NCBI GenBank assembly: GCA_021325495.1
Contig: JAJPGZ010000003.1
Span: forward strand, 124,001-188,000
DNA: 64,000 nt
Reading direction: 5' to 3'
From: Spartobacteria bacterium
Lineage (GTDB): Bacteria > Verrucomicrobiota > Verrucomicrobiia > Chthoniobacterales > UBA10450
Under the pieces are notes generated by a model. The model searched no databases and was not told the DNA's origin. It was given only the letters and a program-made list of their open reading frames with translations. A program made the position numbers and the translations under genes. This document shows, one piece after another, positions 52,532 through 60,622 of this stretch; the first letter of the stretch is position 1, and each line of letters begins with the position of its first letter.

Positions 52532-52541
52532 ATTTTTTTTA
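52519..52541 (+). terminator. terminator of the SRP RNA
   Basis: The 3' strand of the RNA's stem ends in CTGGCGG, followed by ATTTTTTTTAG, a plain intrinsic terminator using the RNA's own closing stem. Confidence 0.75.
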
Positions 52542-52552
52542 GCTTCCCATGA

Positions 52553-52577
52553 GACGCTAACAGCGTCTCCTACAGTG
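52553..52577. repeat. short GAGACGCT hairpin
   Basis: GAGACGCTAACAGCGTCTCCTACA is an 8-base stem with AAC in the loop followed by CTACA. Read inversely it fits the TGTAG-plus-hairpin pattern of the repeats at 12298, 21078 and 61903. Confidence 0.55.
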
Positions 52578-52585
52578 AATTTTTT

Positions 52586-52876
52586 ATGAAGCTGCTCAAA
52601 GTGAAGACGGTGCGCTTCGCCGATATGGTGGAGAAAGCAGGCGCACCTGAGGTTTACACGCTTTGGCAAAAACCCGCGCAAGATCGACAATTACAATCCG
52701 CGATTAAAAATCATCGGGTCATGACGATTCAATGCACAGAAAGCGGAACGGAGTTCGGCGAAGTCGGGTTTAAAGAACGCAAAGGCGCGAGATATCTCGT
52801 GTTTCCGAAATCATTGAAGCGCTTCGAAGGAAAACGCGTCGTCGGAATTAAATGGGAAATGTTAAATTCCCCCTAA
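52586..52876 (+). CDS. hypothetical protein
   Basis: 96 residues, basic. Starts MKLLKVKTVRFADMVEKAG and has TESGTEFGEVGFKERKGARYLVFP. No domain is recognised; the even strand pattern suggests a small beta-rich fold. The 10-mer copy at 52680 encodes AQDRQ. The stop codon lies in a CCTAACGA word. It follows the SRP RNA and converges on the ligase genes. Confidence 0.55.
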   Translation: MKLLKVKTVRFADMVEKAGAPEVYTLWQKPAQDRQLQSAIKNHRVMTIQCTESGTEFGEVGFKERKGARYLVFPKSLKRFEGKRVVGIKWEMLNSP

Positions 52877-52882
52877 CGACCG

Positions 52883-53989
52883 TCATACGCGACAGATGGA
52901 ATGGTGGTACTTTCCGCTCGGCTCGCGCGGCAGAAAGTCGTGGTACTCGAATGTAAGCTGCGGGCGGTAGCCGAAGTGAGCTTCGAATGCGGCCGCGATT
53001 TCCTCCTCGCGCCGCTCATCCATGACGAGCCGGACGGTGAAGCGCTCTAGCTCCTCCTGCACCACCTGATATTGCTTCATCCCGGGGAGATCGCGCAGAG
53101 CAATGGAGAGGTCCACGAATATGACGCGTTGCCCCGAACGATGTTTGAGTGCGCCGCGAACTTTACCGATGACGGAGGAGAAAGCGGGAAACGGAATCCG
53201 TCCACAAGGACAGCTACCGCGCACGGCCAGGTCGCCGAGCTCGTAACGGATGAGCGGCGCCCATTCGTTATGGTAGTCGGTGATAACGACGCGACCGATC
53301 TCGCCCTCGGGGCATTCGCGGTCATCGTCGTCGAGGATTTCCACGCGCAGGCAATCGGCCATGATGTGATGAAACGCCGGCTCGTATGGGCATTGTCCGG
53401 AGATCATGCCAGTCTCAATGGAACTGTAAGTGGACCAAATGAACGCGTTCGGAAACGCGCTCTGGATGTAAGCGCGCTGATGGAAATCAAAGTTCTCGCC
53501 GATGACGCCGACGCGCTGCAGAAAACCCATGTCGATCTTGCACTCGAGAATTGCGCGGGCAAGCATAAACGCATTCGTCGGATGGGTAACGAGCGCGACC
53601 GCTTTTGCTTTTTCGTAACGTTGGATGAGCCATTCGATCTGCTGATCGATCGGTGAGTTGACGTTAAGCTCGAAGTCGCCATTCCGACCGCGCGACGCCA
53701 TGATGTGGCTGCGAATCAGCGGCCCGCCGAGCCACTGAACATAACGCCAGCTGATACTACGCAATAAAGCGAGTCGCCTGGGCGACATCGAAATGCGCAC
53801 CGGTATTCCGAGGGAACCGGAAGTCCTCCCGGTGACCGGATGGCCGTTGAGAATGCGGTCGTTATTTTCGAGAACGACGCGACGGGTGAGAAGCGGCGGG
53901 CATTCCCTGCCCTCGAGCCATTCGGCGTAAAACGGATTAGTTGCGCGCGCGAGTGCGACGATTCGATCAAAATTTTCGTCCTCACTCAT
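52883..53989 (-). CDS. PaaK-like AMP-forming ligase, copy 1
   Basis: 368 residues. Resembles phenylacetate-CoA ligase/coenzyme F390 synthetase-type adenylating enzymes but is shorter. The nucleotide loop is GRTSGSLGIPVRISMSPRR, then WSTYSSIETGMISGQCP (A5-type), YELGDLAVRGSCPCG and the C-terminal REPSGKYHHSI. The substrate acid is unknown. It is a tandem paralogue of the next gene, 30 bases away on the same strand; both carry the 10-mer at the equivalent place (KIDMGFLQRVG). Confidence 0.82.
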   Translation of the reverse strand: MSEDENFDRIVALARATNPFYAEWLEGRECPPLLTRRVVLENNDRILNGHPVTGRTSGSLGIPVRISMSPRRLALLRSISWRYVQWLGGPLIRSHIMASRGRNGDFELNVNSPIDQQIEWLIQRYEKAKAVALVTHPTNAFMLARAILECKIDMGFLQRVGVIGENFDFHQRAYIQSAFPNAFIWSTYSSIETGMISGQCPYEPAFHHIMADCLRVEILDDDDRECPEGEIGRVVITDYHNEWAPLIRYELGDLAVRGSCPCGRIPFPAFSSVIGKVRGALKHRSGQRVIFVDLSIALRDLPGMKQYQVVQEELERFTVRLVMDERREEEIAAAFEAHFGYRPQLTFEYHDFLPREPSGKYHHSICRV

Positions 53990-54019
53990 ATCCGTTCGCC
54001 CAAATTAATTCACGCCCAC

Positions 54020-55129
54020 TCAAACGCGACAAATGGACCGGTGAAATTTTCCACTCGGCTCGCGCGCAAGGAAATCGTGGTATTCGAAGGTAAGTTGCGG
54101 CCGATAACCGAAGTGAGTTTCGAAAGCCGCGGCGATCTGCTCTTCCCGTCGTTGATCCATCACCAATCGCACGGTGAAGCGCTCCAACTCCTCCTGCACC
54201 ACTTGAAATTGCTTGATGCCCGGGACGCCGCGCAGCGCGCTCAATAGTTGCGCAAACGCGACGCGGCGGCCCGAGCGATGTTTAAGCGCGCCGCGCACTT
54301 TACCGAGTACGGCGGCGAAAGCGGGATGCGAAATGAGATTACATGGACAAACTCCGCGCACCGCGAGGTCGCCAATATCGTAGCGAATCAGCGGCGACCA
54401 TTCGTTGAAGTAATCGGTAATGACGACGCGCCCGGTCTCACCTTCCGCACACTCACGATCGTTATCATCGACAACTTCGACCCGGAAGCAATCGTCCATG
54501 ATGTGGTAAAAATTTGGCTCATGGGGACATTGTCCGGCGATCAATCCAAATTCAATCGCACTGTAGGTCGACCAGATGAGTGCGTTTGGAAATGCACGCT
54601 GCACGTAAGCGCGTTGATCCTGATCGAAGCTTTCCGAGATGAGCCCCACGCGTTGCAAAAAACTCATGTCGATCTTGCGCTCGATGATTTCTTGCGCGAG
54701 CAGGGCCGCGTTTGTCGGATAGGTGACCAAAACGACCGCGCCGGCTTTTTCGTAGCGCTCGATCAGCCAATCGATCTGTCGTTCGACCGGCGAGTTGACG
54801 TCGAGTTCCAATTCTGGATACCGCCCGCGCGGACAAATAATCTGGCTGCGAACCAATGGTCCGCCGAGCCAACTCGTATAACGCGCGCTGAGCGCGTTCG
54901 ATAATGCGCGGCGCTTGGGGGACATCGAAATGCGCACCGGAACTCCTGTTGACCCAGAACTGGTGCCGGTGACGGGATGGCCGTTGAGAATCCGGTCGTT
55001 GTTCTCTTGAAAAACCCGGCGCGTCAGAATCGGCGCGAACTTCTTGTCGCCGAGCCATTCGGCGTAGAACGGATGATTTTTGCGCGCATACGCCACGATT
55101 CGATCAAAATTTGCGTCCGCGTCACTCAT
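54020..55129 (-). CDS. PaaK-like AMP-forming ligase, copy 2
   Basis: 369 residues, clearly a duplicate of its downstream neighbour. The loop TGTSSGSTGVPVRISMSPKR is closer to the family consensus. WSTYSAIEFGLIAGQCPHEP, YDIGDLAVRGVCPC and REPSGKFHRSI are shared. TGTCGATCTT at 54667 encodes KIDMSFLQRVG. The two may act on different acids or together. The gene is divergent from moeB, with 41 bases between. Confidence 0.82.
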   Translation of the reverse strand: MSDADANFDRIVAYARKNHPFYAEWLGDKKFAPILTRRVFQENNDRILNGHPVTGTSSGSTGVPVRISMSPKRRALSNALSARYTSWLGGPLVRSQIICPRGRYPELELDVNSPVERQIDWLIERYEKAGAVVLVTYPTNAALLAQEIIERKIDMSFLQRVGLISESFDQDQRAYVQRAFPNALIWSTYSAIEFGLIAGQCPHEPNFYHIMDDCFRVEVVDDNDRECAEGETGRVVITDYFNEWSPLIRYDIGDLAVRGVCPCNLISHPAFAAVLGKVRGALKHRSGRRVAFAQLLSALRGVPGIKQFQVVQEELERFTVRLVMDQRREEQIAAAFETHFGYRPQLTFEYHDFLAREPSGKFHRSICRV

Positions 55130-55170
55130 GTTCGTCTGTATCGCAGTGAACTAAAGGAACTGCGCCGGAC

Positions 55171-56307
55171 GTGAAAGAAGAAATGACTAACGAGCAACGC
55201 ATTCGGTATTCGCGTCACTTGATCATGCCCGAAGTGGGCGCTGACGGACAGCGACGGCTCAACGAAGCGCGCGTCTTGTGCATCGGCGCGGGCGGACTCG
55301 GATCGCCGGCGGCATTGTATCTAGCGGCGGCCGGCGTCGGCACGATGGGAATTGTCGATCTTGACGATGTCGATCTTAGCAACTTGCAGCGGCAGATTCT
55401 GCACGGCACGAAAGACATCGGGCGAAGGAAAGTGGAATCGGCCCGCGATCGATTGCGCGATGTGAATCCGGAAATCAAAATCGAAATTCACGACGCGCGT
55501 TTCACCAGCGCAAATGCACGAGAGCTCGTGAACCGATACGACGTGGTCGTCGATGGCTCCGATAATTTCGCCACGCGCTACTTGTCGAACGACGTGTGCG
55601 TTTGGGCGAAGAAGCCGAATGTTTACGGCTCCGTCTTTCGTTTCGAAGGACAGGCGACTGTGTTCGCGCCGCATCTCGGCGGCCCGTGTTACCGCTGTTT
55701 ATTTCCGGAACCGCCCGCGCCGGGAACGGTGCCGAATTGCGCCGAAGCCGGAGTGCTCGGCGTTCTTCCCGGAATCATCGGCAGCATTCAAGCGAACGAG
55801 GCGATCAAACTAACTCTCGGTAAAGGCGAAACGCTCGTCGGTCGATTGCTGCACTTCGATGCGATGAAGATGAAATTTCGTGAATTCAATTTGCGGCGCG
55901 ATCCGACTTGTCCTGTTTGCGGCGAGTCGCCGTCGATCACGGCCCCGATCGATTACGAACACTTCTGCGGCATCGTGCCCGCCGAATCGGGCGTGACGAT
56001 TTCAGTCCAGGAATTCAAACGCAAGATCGACAAGGGCGATCCGCTGTTCGTGCTCGATGTGCGCGAGCAGGTCGAGTACGACATCGCGCGTCTCGAAAAT
56101 TCGATTTTGATTCCGTTAGGCGACTTGGCCGAGCGTCTCGGCGAGATCGATCGCACCAAACCAATCGTCGCCTTTTGCCACAAAGGTGTGCGCAGTTTGC
56201 TCGCGGTCGATTTGTTGCAGGACGCCGGCTTTGAAAACGTGCGCAGCCTCGATGGTGGAATCGACGCGTGGGCGAGCGAGATCGATCCGGCGATACCGCG
56301 CTATTGA
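55171..56307 (+). CDS. moeB: MoeB/ThiF adenylyltransferase fused to rhodanese domain
   Basis: 378 residues. Activates the C-terminus of a sulfur-carrier protein (MoaD or ThiS type). ATP-binding GAGGLGSPAALYLAAAGVGTMG leads to VDLDDVDLSNLQRQIL; zinc cysteines are in CYRCLF and CPVCGES; the C-terminal rhodanese has the cysteine in VAFCHKGVRS. Two 10-mer copies, 15 bases apart (55353 and 55368), encode the conserved VDLDDVDL. The start is GTG 55171 or ATG 55183. It probably serves the moaA/moaC/mog pathway, about 47 kb away. Confidence 0.9.
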   Translation: MKEEMTNEQRIRYSRHLIMPEVGADGQRRLNEARVLCIGAGGLGSPAALYLAAAGVGTMGIVDLDDVDLSNLQRQILHGTKDIGRRKVESARDRLRDVNPEIKIEIHDARFTSANARELVNRYDVVVDGSDNFATRYLSNDVCVWAKKPNVYGSVFRFEGQATVFAPHLGGPCYRCLFPEPPAPGTVPNCAEAGVLGVLPGIIGSIQANEAIKLTLGKGETLVGRLLHFDAMKMKFREFNLRRDPTCPVCGESPSITAPIDYEHFCGIVPAESGVTISVQEFKRKIDKGDPLFVLDVREQVEYDIARLENSILIPLGDLAERLGEIDRTKPIVAFCHKGVRSLLAVDLLQDAGFENVRSLDGGIDAWASEIDPAIPRY

Positions 56308-56858
56308 GCCGCGCGCAGCGCGGACTCGAGCACTTCGCGCGACGGCACATCGTTCCAATGCGCGCGCAATTCACCTTTCCCGTCAAGAACCAACACTTCG
56401 AAAGTGTGCGCGCCTAACGGAACGCCGAAACGCGCCGCGACGACGTTGTCGAAATCAGTGGCAACAATGACGTCGTCGCGTGCGTTGCGTTTGATTTGAT
56501 TGGCATCGTAGCGCGCCTGCAATGCGCGCGCGGCCGTCTCTACTCGCCGCCGCGCAAGTTTGCGGATGATGGCGCGCACGGGCGTGGAGTGATGTGAAAC
56601 GAATTCGAGCGCGGTGATCATTCGATATTTTGGATTGCCGAGACAAAAGTCGGGCGTGTTATCGCCGACCTTTTGCGCGCGAGCGCTTTCATCGGAGGAC
56701 GCGAGCACGAGAGTCGTGATGCGACCATCGGCGGTGGAGATTTTGTTTTCGGCAAGATCGACAATGTCCATCGCGTATATCTGGCCGATGACGGGCGCGG
56801 CGCGCAGTTCGAAGCCCAACAGAAGCGCGAAAAAGATTTGGACGGTCCAGCGAGTCAC
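56301..56858 (-). CDS. secreted hypothetical protein, thioredoxin-like remnant possible
   Basis: 185 residues with a signal peptide (MTRWTVQIFFALLLGFELRA). The end (FGVPLGAHTFEVLVLDGKGELRAHW) recalls the cis-proline and last strands of a thioredoxin fold, but there is no CxxC. Function unknown. 10-mer copy 56754 encodes MDIVDLAEN near the mature N-terminus. It overlaps the end of moeB by 7 bases. Confidence 0.6.
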   Translation of the reverse strand: MTRWTVQIFFALLLGFELRAAPVIGQIYAMDIVDLAENKISTADGRITTLVLASSDESARAQKVGDNTPDFCLGNPKYRMITALEFVSHHSTPVRAIIRKLARRRVETAARALQARYDANQIKRNARDDVIVATDFDNVVAARFGVPLGAHTFEVLVLDGKGELRAHWNDVPSREVLESALRAAQ

Positions 56859-56877
56859 GACTAAGGACGTTGCGACG

Positions 56878-57561
56878 ATGCGGGCGTTTCACAAGTTGTC
56901 GATCTTCGTCCGAACCGGACTGGCGATGTTGTCGATCTTAGCGTTCAGCGCCTGCGACCGCGTGATCACGCCGCGGAACGAGCAAACCCTCAAAGACGCG
57001 CAGGCCAAAGCGGCCCAGGGCGAATACGGACGAGCGATCAACCTTTACGAAGCGGCACTGGACGATTCACCGCGTTCTGCAGAAATTCATTATCAACTCG
57101 CGCTCATTTACGAAGATAAGCTGAAGGAGCCGGTCAATGCGCTGCACCATTTCAAACGCTATCTCGCGCTCGAGCCGAGTGGCGCGCATGCGATTGAAGC
57201 GAAGGACGCGATCAAGCGCGATGAGGTGGCGTTGGTCACCGCTTTGTCCGGCGACGCGGTCGTCACCCGCGCGGAGGCGGCGCGATTGCGCAATGAAAAT
57301 CTAAATCTCCGCCGGCAAATCGACGGATCGAAGCCGGCGCGTGCGGCGATGTCGACGCCGCGGACGAGCACCGAGCATTCTTCTCCGGCTCCGGCCCACG
57401 AGCCGCGCACTTATGTGGTGCAGTCGGGCGACACGCTCTTTTCGATCGCGCGAAAGTTTTATCAATCGTCCGCGCGTTGGAAGGACATTCGCGACGCGAA
57501 CGCCGATAAGATCGACAATCCGGCCAAGCTCGCGCCCGGCACGCAACTGAAAATCCCCTAA
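56878..57561 (+). CDS. LysM/TPR lipoprotein-like protein
   Basis: 227 residues. A hydrophobic N-terminal segment ends in LAFSACDRV, a lipobox. A TPR-like stretch (AKAAQGEYGRAINLYEAALDDSP, HYQLALIYEDKLKEPVNALHHFKRYL) and a coiled segment precede a C-terminal LysM domain (YVVQSGDTLFSIARKFYQSSARWKDIRDANADKI), which binds peptidoglycan. Two TGTCGATCTT copies fall in the signal region and one AAGATCGACA in the LysM domain (DKIDNPAK). Confidence 0.82.
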   Translation: MRAFHKLSIFVRTGLAMLSILAFSACDRVITPRNEQTLKDAQAKAAQGEYGRAINLYEAALDDSPRSAEIHYQLALIYEDKLKEPVNALHHFKRYLALEPSGAHAIEAKDAIKRDEVALVTALSGDAVVTRAEAARLRNENLNLRRQIDGSKPARAAMSTPRTSTEHSSPAPAHEPRTYVVQSGDTLFSIARKFYQSSARWKDIRDANADKIDNPAKLAPGTQLKIP

Positions 57562-58356
57562 CTAGCCGTTTTGCAGGCCCGGCGGACTTGGCGGCGGAGA
57601 TGGTGGCGGCGGTTTCGGTGTCGGTTGCGGCGGGCCGTTCTGCTTTTGATTGATCGAGTTGCTGCCGGTCTGGTCGTTGTAATAACCGCCCGGATTGGTG
57701 CCGCCGTTATTGTTTTGATTCGTTATCTCGGTGTTAATCGGCGCAATGCTCCAGGGCGGGAGCTTGTTCTTGAAGCCGTTGACGAGCCCGGCGGTGCGAA
57801 AAATTTTCTCGATATTGATCTTCTGGCGCTCAACGCGATTCCCGTTCAAGAAAAGCATATCGCCGGCGTGAAGGACGATGCACGGATCGTTCGGGTGCGC
57901 CTTCGGCCGCACACAAGCTTCGCCTTCGAGAACAATCGTCTTCCCCTTCGAATCGAAAAGTATGGTGAATCCGCTCACCGCCGCCGTCGCCGCAGCGGTG
58001 TTCACTTTAAGCGTGCCGGCTGATTTCGGCGCCGCCAGCAACATCGCGCCGCTGGCCAGATCGAATTCTTTGCCGCCGGCGCCGAAACTGAAGACGCTGT
58101 TGGCGCCGATACGGGTCAATGTTTGATCGGCGAAGGTGAGCTCGGCGCGCGAGTCGCCACCGGTCCGGACGGCGCTGCCTTCGACGACGACGTCGTTAAG
58201 CGAGGCGGGGCGCGGCTGCGCATTGTGGGCGAGCACGTGCACATCTTTGATCACTGCCGTAACGCGCGCTTCTTTCGTTTGCGCGCCGGAAAAGAAATTT
58301 GCCGCGCCGGCGACGAAAAAGGCGATAAGGAGATAACCGAGAATATTTTTGTTCAT
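57562..58356 (-). CDS. FecR-domain secreted protein
   Basis: 264 residues. A signal peptide (MNKNILGYLLIAFFVAGAANFF) is followed by a FecR-type domain (GSAVRTGGDSRAELTFADQTLTRIGANSVFSF, VNTAAATAAVSGFTILFD) and a Pro/Asn/Gln-rich tail. FecR domains bind surface or signalling partners. The ATG at 58356 has a GGAGGTG ribosome site about 10 bases upstream, which decides it over 58368. It converges with the LysM gene with no gap. Confidence 0.82.
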   Translation of the reverse strand: MNKNILGYLLIAFFVAGAANFFSGAQTKEARVTAVIKDVHVLAHNAQPRPASLNDVVVEGSAVRTGGDSRAELTFADQTLTRIGANSVFSFGAGGKEFDLASGAMLLAAPKSAGTLKVNTAAATAAVSGFTILFDSKGKTIVLEGEACVRPKAHPNDPCIVLHAGDMLFLNGNRVERQKINIEKIFRTAGLVNGFKNKLPPWSIAPINTEITNQNNNGGTNPGGYYNDQTGSNSINQKQNGPPQPTPKPPPPSPPPSPPGLQNG

Positions 58357-58448
58357 CTTAACCAACACCTCCGGAGGGTAATTTGAACGCGGCCAGGGCG
58401 TTCATGCAAATGTTTATGTCGATCTTGCGCGAGCCGGTCGCGCACAAC

Positions 58449-59393
58449 TTAAAATTTTACGGCGAGCGAAAACGCCCCGCCGACGTTTGCAACTTTGTAA
58501 TCAAAGATGCTTTGGTTGGATTGGTTGGCGGCGACGGTGCCGAGCGCGGTCGCGGAGATAAAGCGATTGAAGTTGTAGGTCGCAGTCACGGCGCCGATCT
58601 CGTTGAAATCAACGCGCGAATTTTGATGGTAATAATCGCGGACGACGAGACGCCCGGCGGCATTAACGGTAAGCGCACGCGTGAGCACGAGCGTGTAGCC
58701 GATGTAGCCTTCGTAATCATTCCGGCGCGGCGTCTCCGGTATGCTGCGCATGCTGATGGTGGCCGAAGCTCCAAAGGCGAGTTGTTGCGCGCGGCCGATG
58801 CGCACCGGTAATTCTCCATTAAGAATGATGGCGTGGTTTTGGAAAAAAGCGTCGAACGAATCTTTCTCCGTCAGGCGATCGTAGGTGTATTGCGCGCGCA
58901 GGATGAGATTGTCCAGGTCCGGAATCACGAGATTGAACCCGACGTCGACGGCGAAATCGCCGAAATCCAGATTGTCGAACCGGTTGTAGTAAAATTGTTG
59001 ATCGCGGACATCGACCAGCCCGTAGAGGTTGTTCGTGATCCGCGGCTGATAATACAATCCTGCGGCCGGCGCTTCGATCCAATCGCCCTGCTCGTTCGCG
59101 CGCGAGAGCAAAACGTTTGACGTCCAGTAAATCGGAATCGACGCGGCCGCCGTGAATGCTTGATACGCCTGCGCCCGCTTCAGGATTTCCTGTTCACCGA
59201 GATCGGCATCGTTCGGCGTGCTTGGGATCGAGCCGCCTTCTTCGTTCACAGTCGGCGCTGTTTGCGTCTGCGTCCGAGCGACGTCCGCGCGTTGATTGCC
59301 GGCATCGACACTCTGTGCGGACGCACGATTTTCGAACGCAAAAATCGCGGCGATTAAAGACAAGATCGACAAGGTACGACGGCTGAAACCCAT
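58449..59393 (-). CDS. outer-membrane beta-barrel protein of unknown function
   Basis: 314 residues. A signal peptide (MGFSRRTLSILSLIAAIFAFENRASA) and a linker precede a repeated pattern of alternating hydrophobic strands with aromatic girdles (LYYQPRITNNLYGLVDVRDQQFYYNRF, LILRAQYTYDRL, ALTVNAAGRLVVRDYYHQ), ending in GGAFSLAVKF with a C-terminal phenylalanine, as outer-membrane barrels do. It lies upstream of the FecR gene on the same strand. Confidence 0.75.
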   Translation of the reverse strand: MGFSRRTLSILSLIAAIFAFENRASAQSVDAGNQRADVARTQTQTAPTVNEEGGSIPSTPNDADLGEQEILKRAQAYQAFTAAASIPIYWTSNVLLSRANEQGDWIEAPAAGLYYQPRITNNLYGLVDVRDQQFYYNRFDNLDFGDFAVDVGFNLVIPDLDNLILRAQYTYDRLTEKDSFDAFFQNHAIILNGELPVRIGRAQQLAFGASATISMRSIPETPRRNDYEGYIGYTLVLTRALTVNAAGRLVVRDYYHQNSRVDFNEIGAVTATYNFNRFISATALGTVAANQSNQSIFDYKVANVGGAFSLAVKF

Positions 59394-59457
59394 AAAGAGA
59401 CAGGCGCCTGTTTTGCAGGGAGAGCCCGCGGGCGTCAAGCCGTTTATCGCGCCAGCC

Positions 59458-60528
59458 CTAAATCTTGAGTAATTCGCGCTGCCACGGCACCAGCATGGTC
59501 GCGGCGCGTTGCTCGTCCGATGCGATTGCTTCCAACACATTGCGCGGCGCGAGAATGCTCGGTTCCAGCTTTAATTCGCCGGCCGCGCGATCGCGACGTT
59601 GCTTCAATTCTTCCGTTCGTCGCACCATCGCCGCTGTTGGTCGCGTTCCGCCACGACGTCGCATCACCGGCAATTCCGACTCCGGCAAATCCAATCCCTT
59701 TTGTGCGGCCGCGCGAAAAGTACTGCGGCGTCGCGGCGAGAAATGGCGAATCTGCGGCTCGTGGCCATTAATGAACGACTGCGCTGAATGCAGCAGTTTT
59801 TCGTTTTGCAAAATGTGAAACGGTGGTCGATCGGCGCGTTCCGCTTCGCTTTCGCGCCAACGCCACAGCTCGCGCAAGACCGCGGCCGCGCGCGGCGGCA
59901 ACGCACCCGCGCCGGCAATGCGCCATGCTTCTTCCTCGTCGCGTTCGCGGTCGATCGCCGATTGCTCGATCGCGCGCGCACACGATTGACGAAACCATTC
60001 CATGCGCTTCGTCGCGCGCAGTTGCTCTTCTAATTTTTCCGCCAACGCCAGCAGGTAATGCGTGTCGTTGATCGCGTATTCGACCATACGTTTGGGTAGT
60101 GGCCGCTGCGCCCAATTCGCTTTCTGCGAACCTTTCACAAGATCGACATCGAAAAATTTCTTGAGCAGCGCGGCCAGACTGAACTCGCGAATGCCTAACA
60201 AACGCGCGGCGATGACGGTGTCGAACACCTTTCGCGTGGTGAACCCAAATGCGCGTCGCAACAATCGCAAATCGTAATCGGCGCCGTGCAAAATAATTTC
60301 CTTTTCCGCGAGCAAGTCGCCAAGTGGCGCAAGATCGACATCGGCCAGTGGATCGACAATGAAATCGTCGCCCGGCACGCTAATTTGCAGCAGGCAAAGC
60401 TTCTCGCGGTAGCAATGCAAACTGTCCGCTTCGGTGTCGATCGCGATGCAATCATGCGGTTGAAGTTTGGAAAGCAGCTCCTTCAGCTGCGCGTTCGTCG
60501 AAATCAGATCCGTCCGCTCTTTTGTCAT
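59458..60528 (-). CDS. rnd: ribonuclease D
   Basis: 356 residues. 3'-5' exoribonuclease with DEDD motifs: CIAIDTEADSLHCYREKLCLLQI, LHGADYDLRLLRRAFG and YAINDTHYLL, followed by HRDC-like helices. The ATG at 60528 lies within dispersed repeat R2 (60523-60597), so the repeat supplies the start codon. The frame remains open upstream through the repeat (MSSEVETS), which I take as non-native. 10-mer copies encode DVDLAPL and FDVDLVKG. Confidence 0.92.
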   Translation of the reverse strand: MTKERTDLISTNAQLKELLSKLQPHDCIAIDTEADSLHCYREKLCLLQISVPGDDFIVDPLADVDLAPLGDLLAEKEIILHGADYDLRLLRRAFGFTTRKVFDTVIAARLLGIREFSLAALLKKFFDVDLVKGSQKANWAQRPLPKRMVEYAINDTHYLLALAEKLEEQLRATKRMEWFRQSCARAIEQSAIDRERDEEEAWRIAGAGALPPRAAAVLRELWRWRESEAERADRPPFHILQNEKLLHSAQSFINGHEPQIRHFSPRRRSTFRAAAQKGLDLPESELPVMRRRGGTRPTAAMVRRTEELKQRRDRAAGELKLEPSILAPRNVLEAIASDEQRAATMLVPWQRELLKI

Positions 60529-60597
60529 TCCGAGCGTAGTCGAGGAATCTCTCATTGATCGCTCCGTATGAGATGTCTCGACTTCGCTCGACATGGC
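60523..60597. repeat. TCATTCYGAGC dispersed repeat, family R2, copy 4
   Basis: TGTCATTCCGAGCGTAGTCG on the left faces GAGATGTCTCGACTTCGCTC on the right. It fills the gap between rho and rnd, and the start codon of rnd lies inside it. Confidence 0.8.
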
Positions 60598-60622
60598 AAG
60601 AGTAGCGGCGCGTTCGTCGAAA

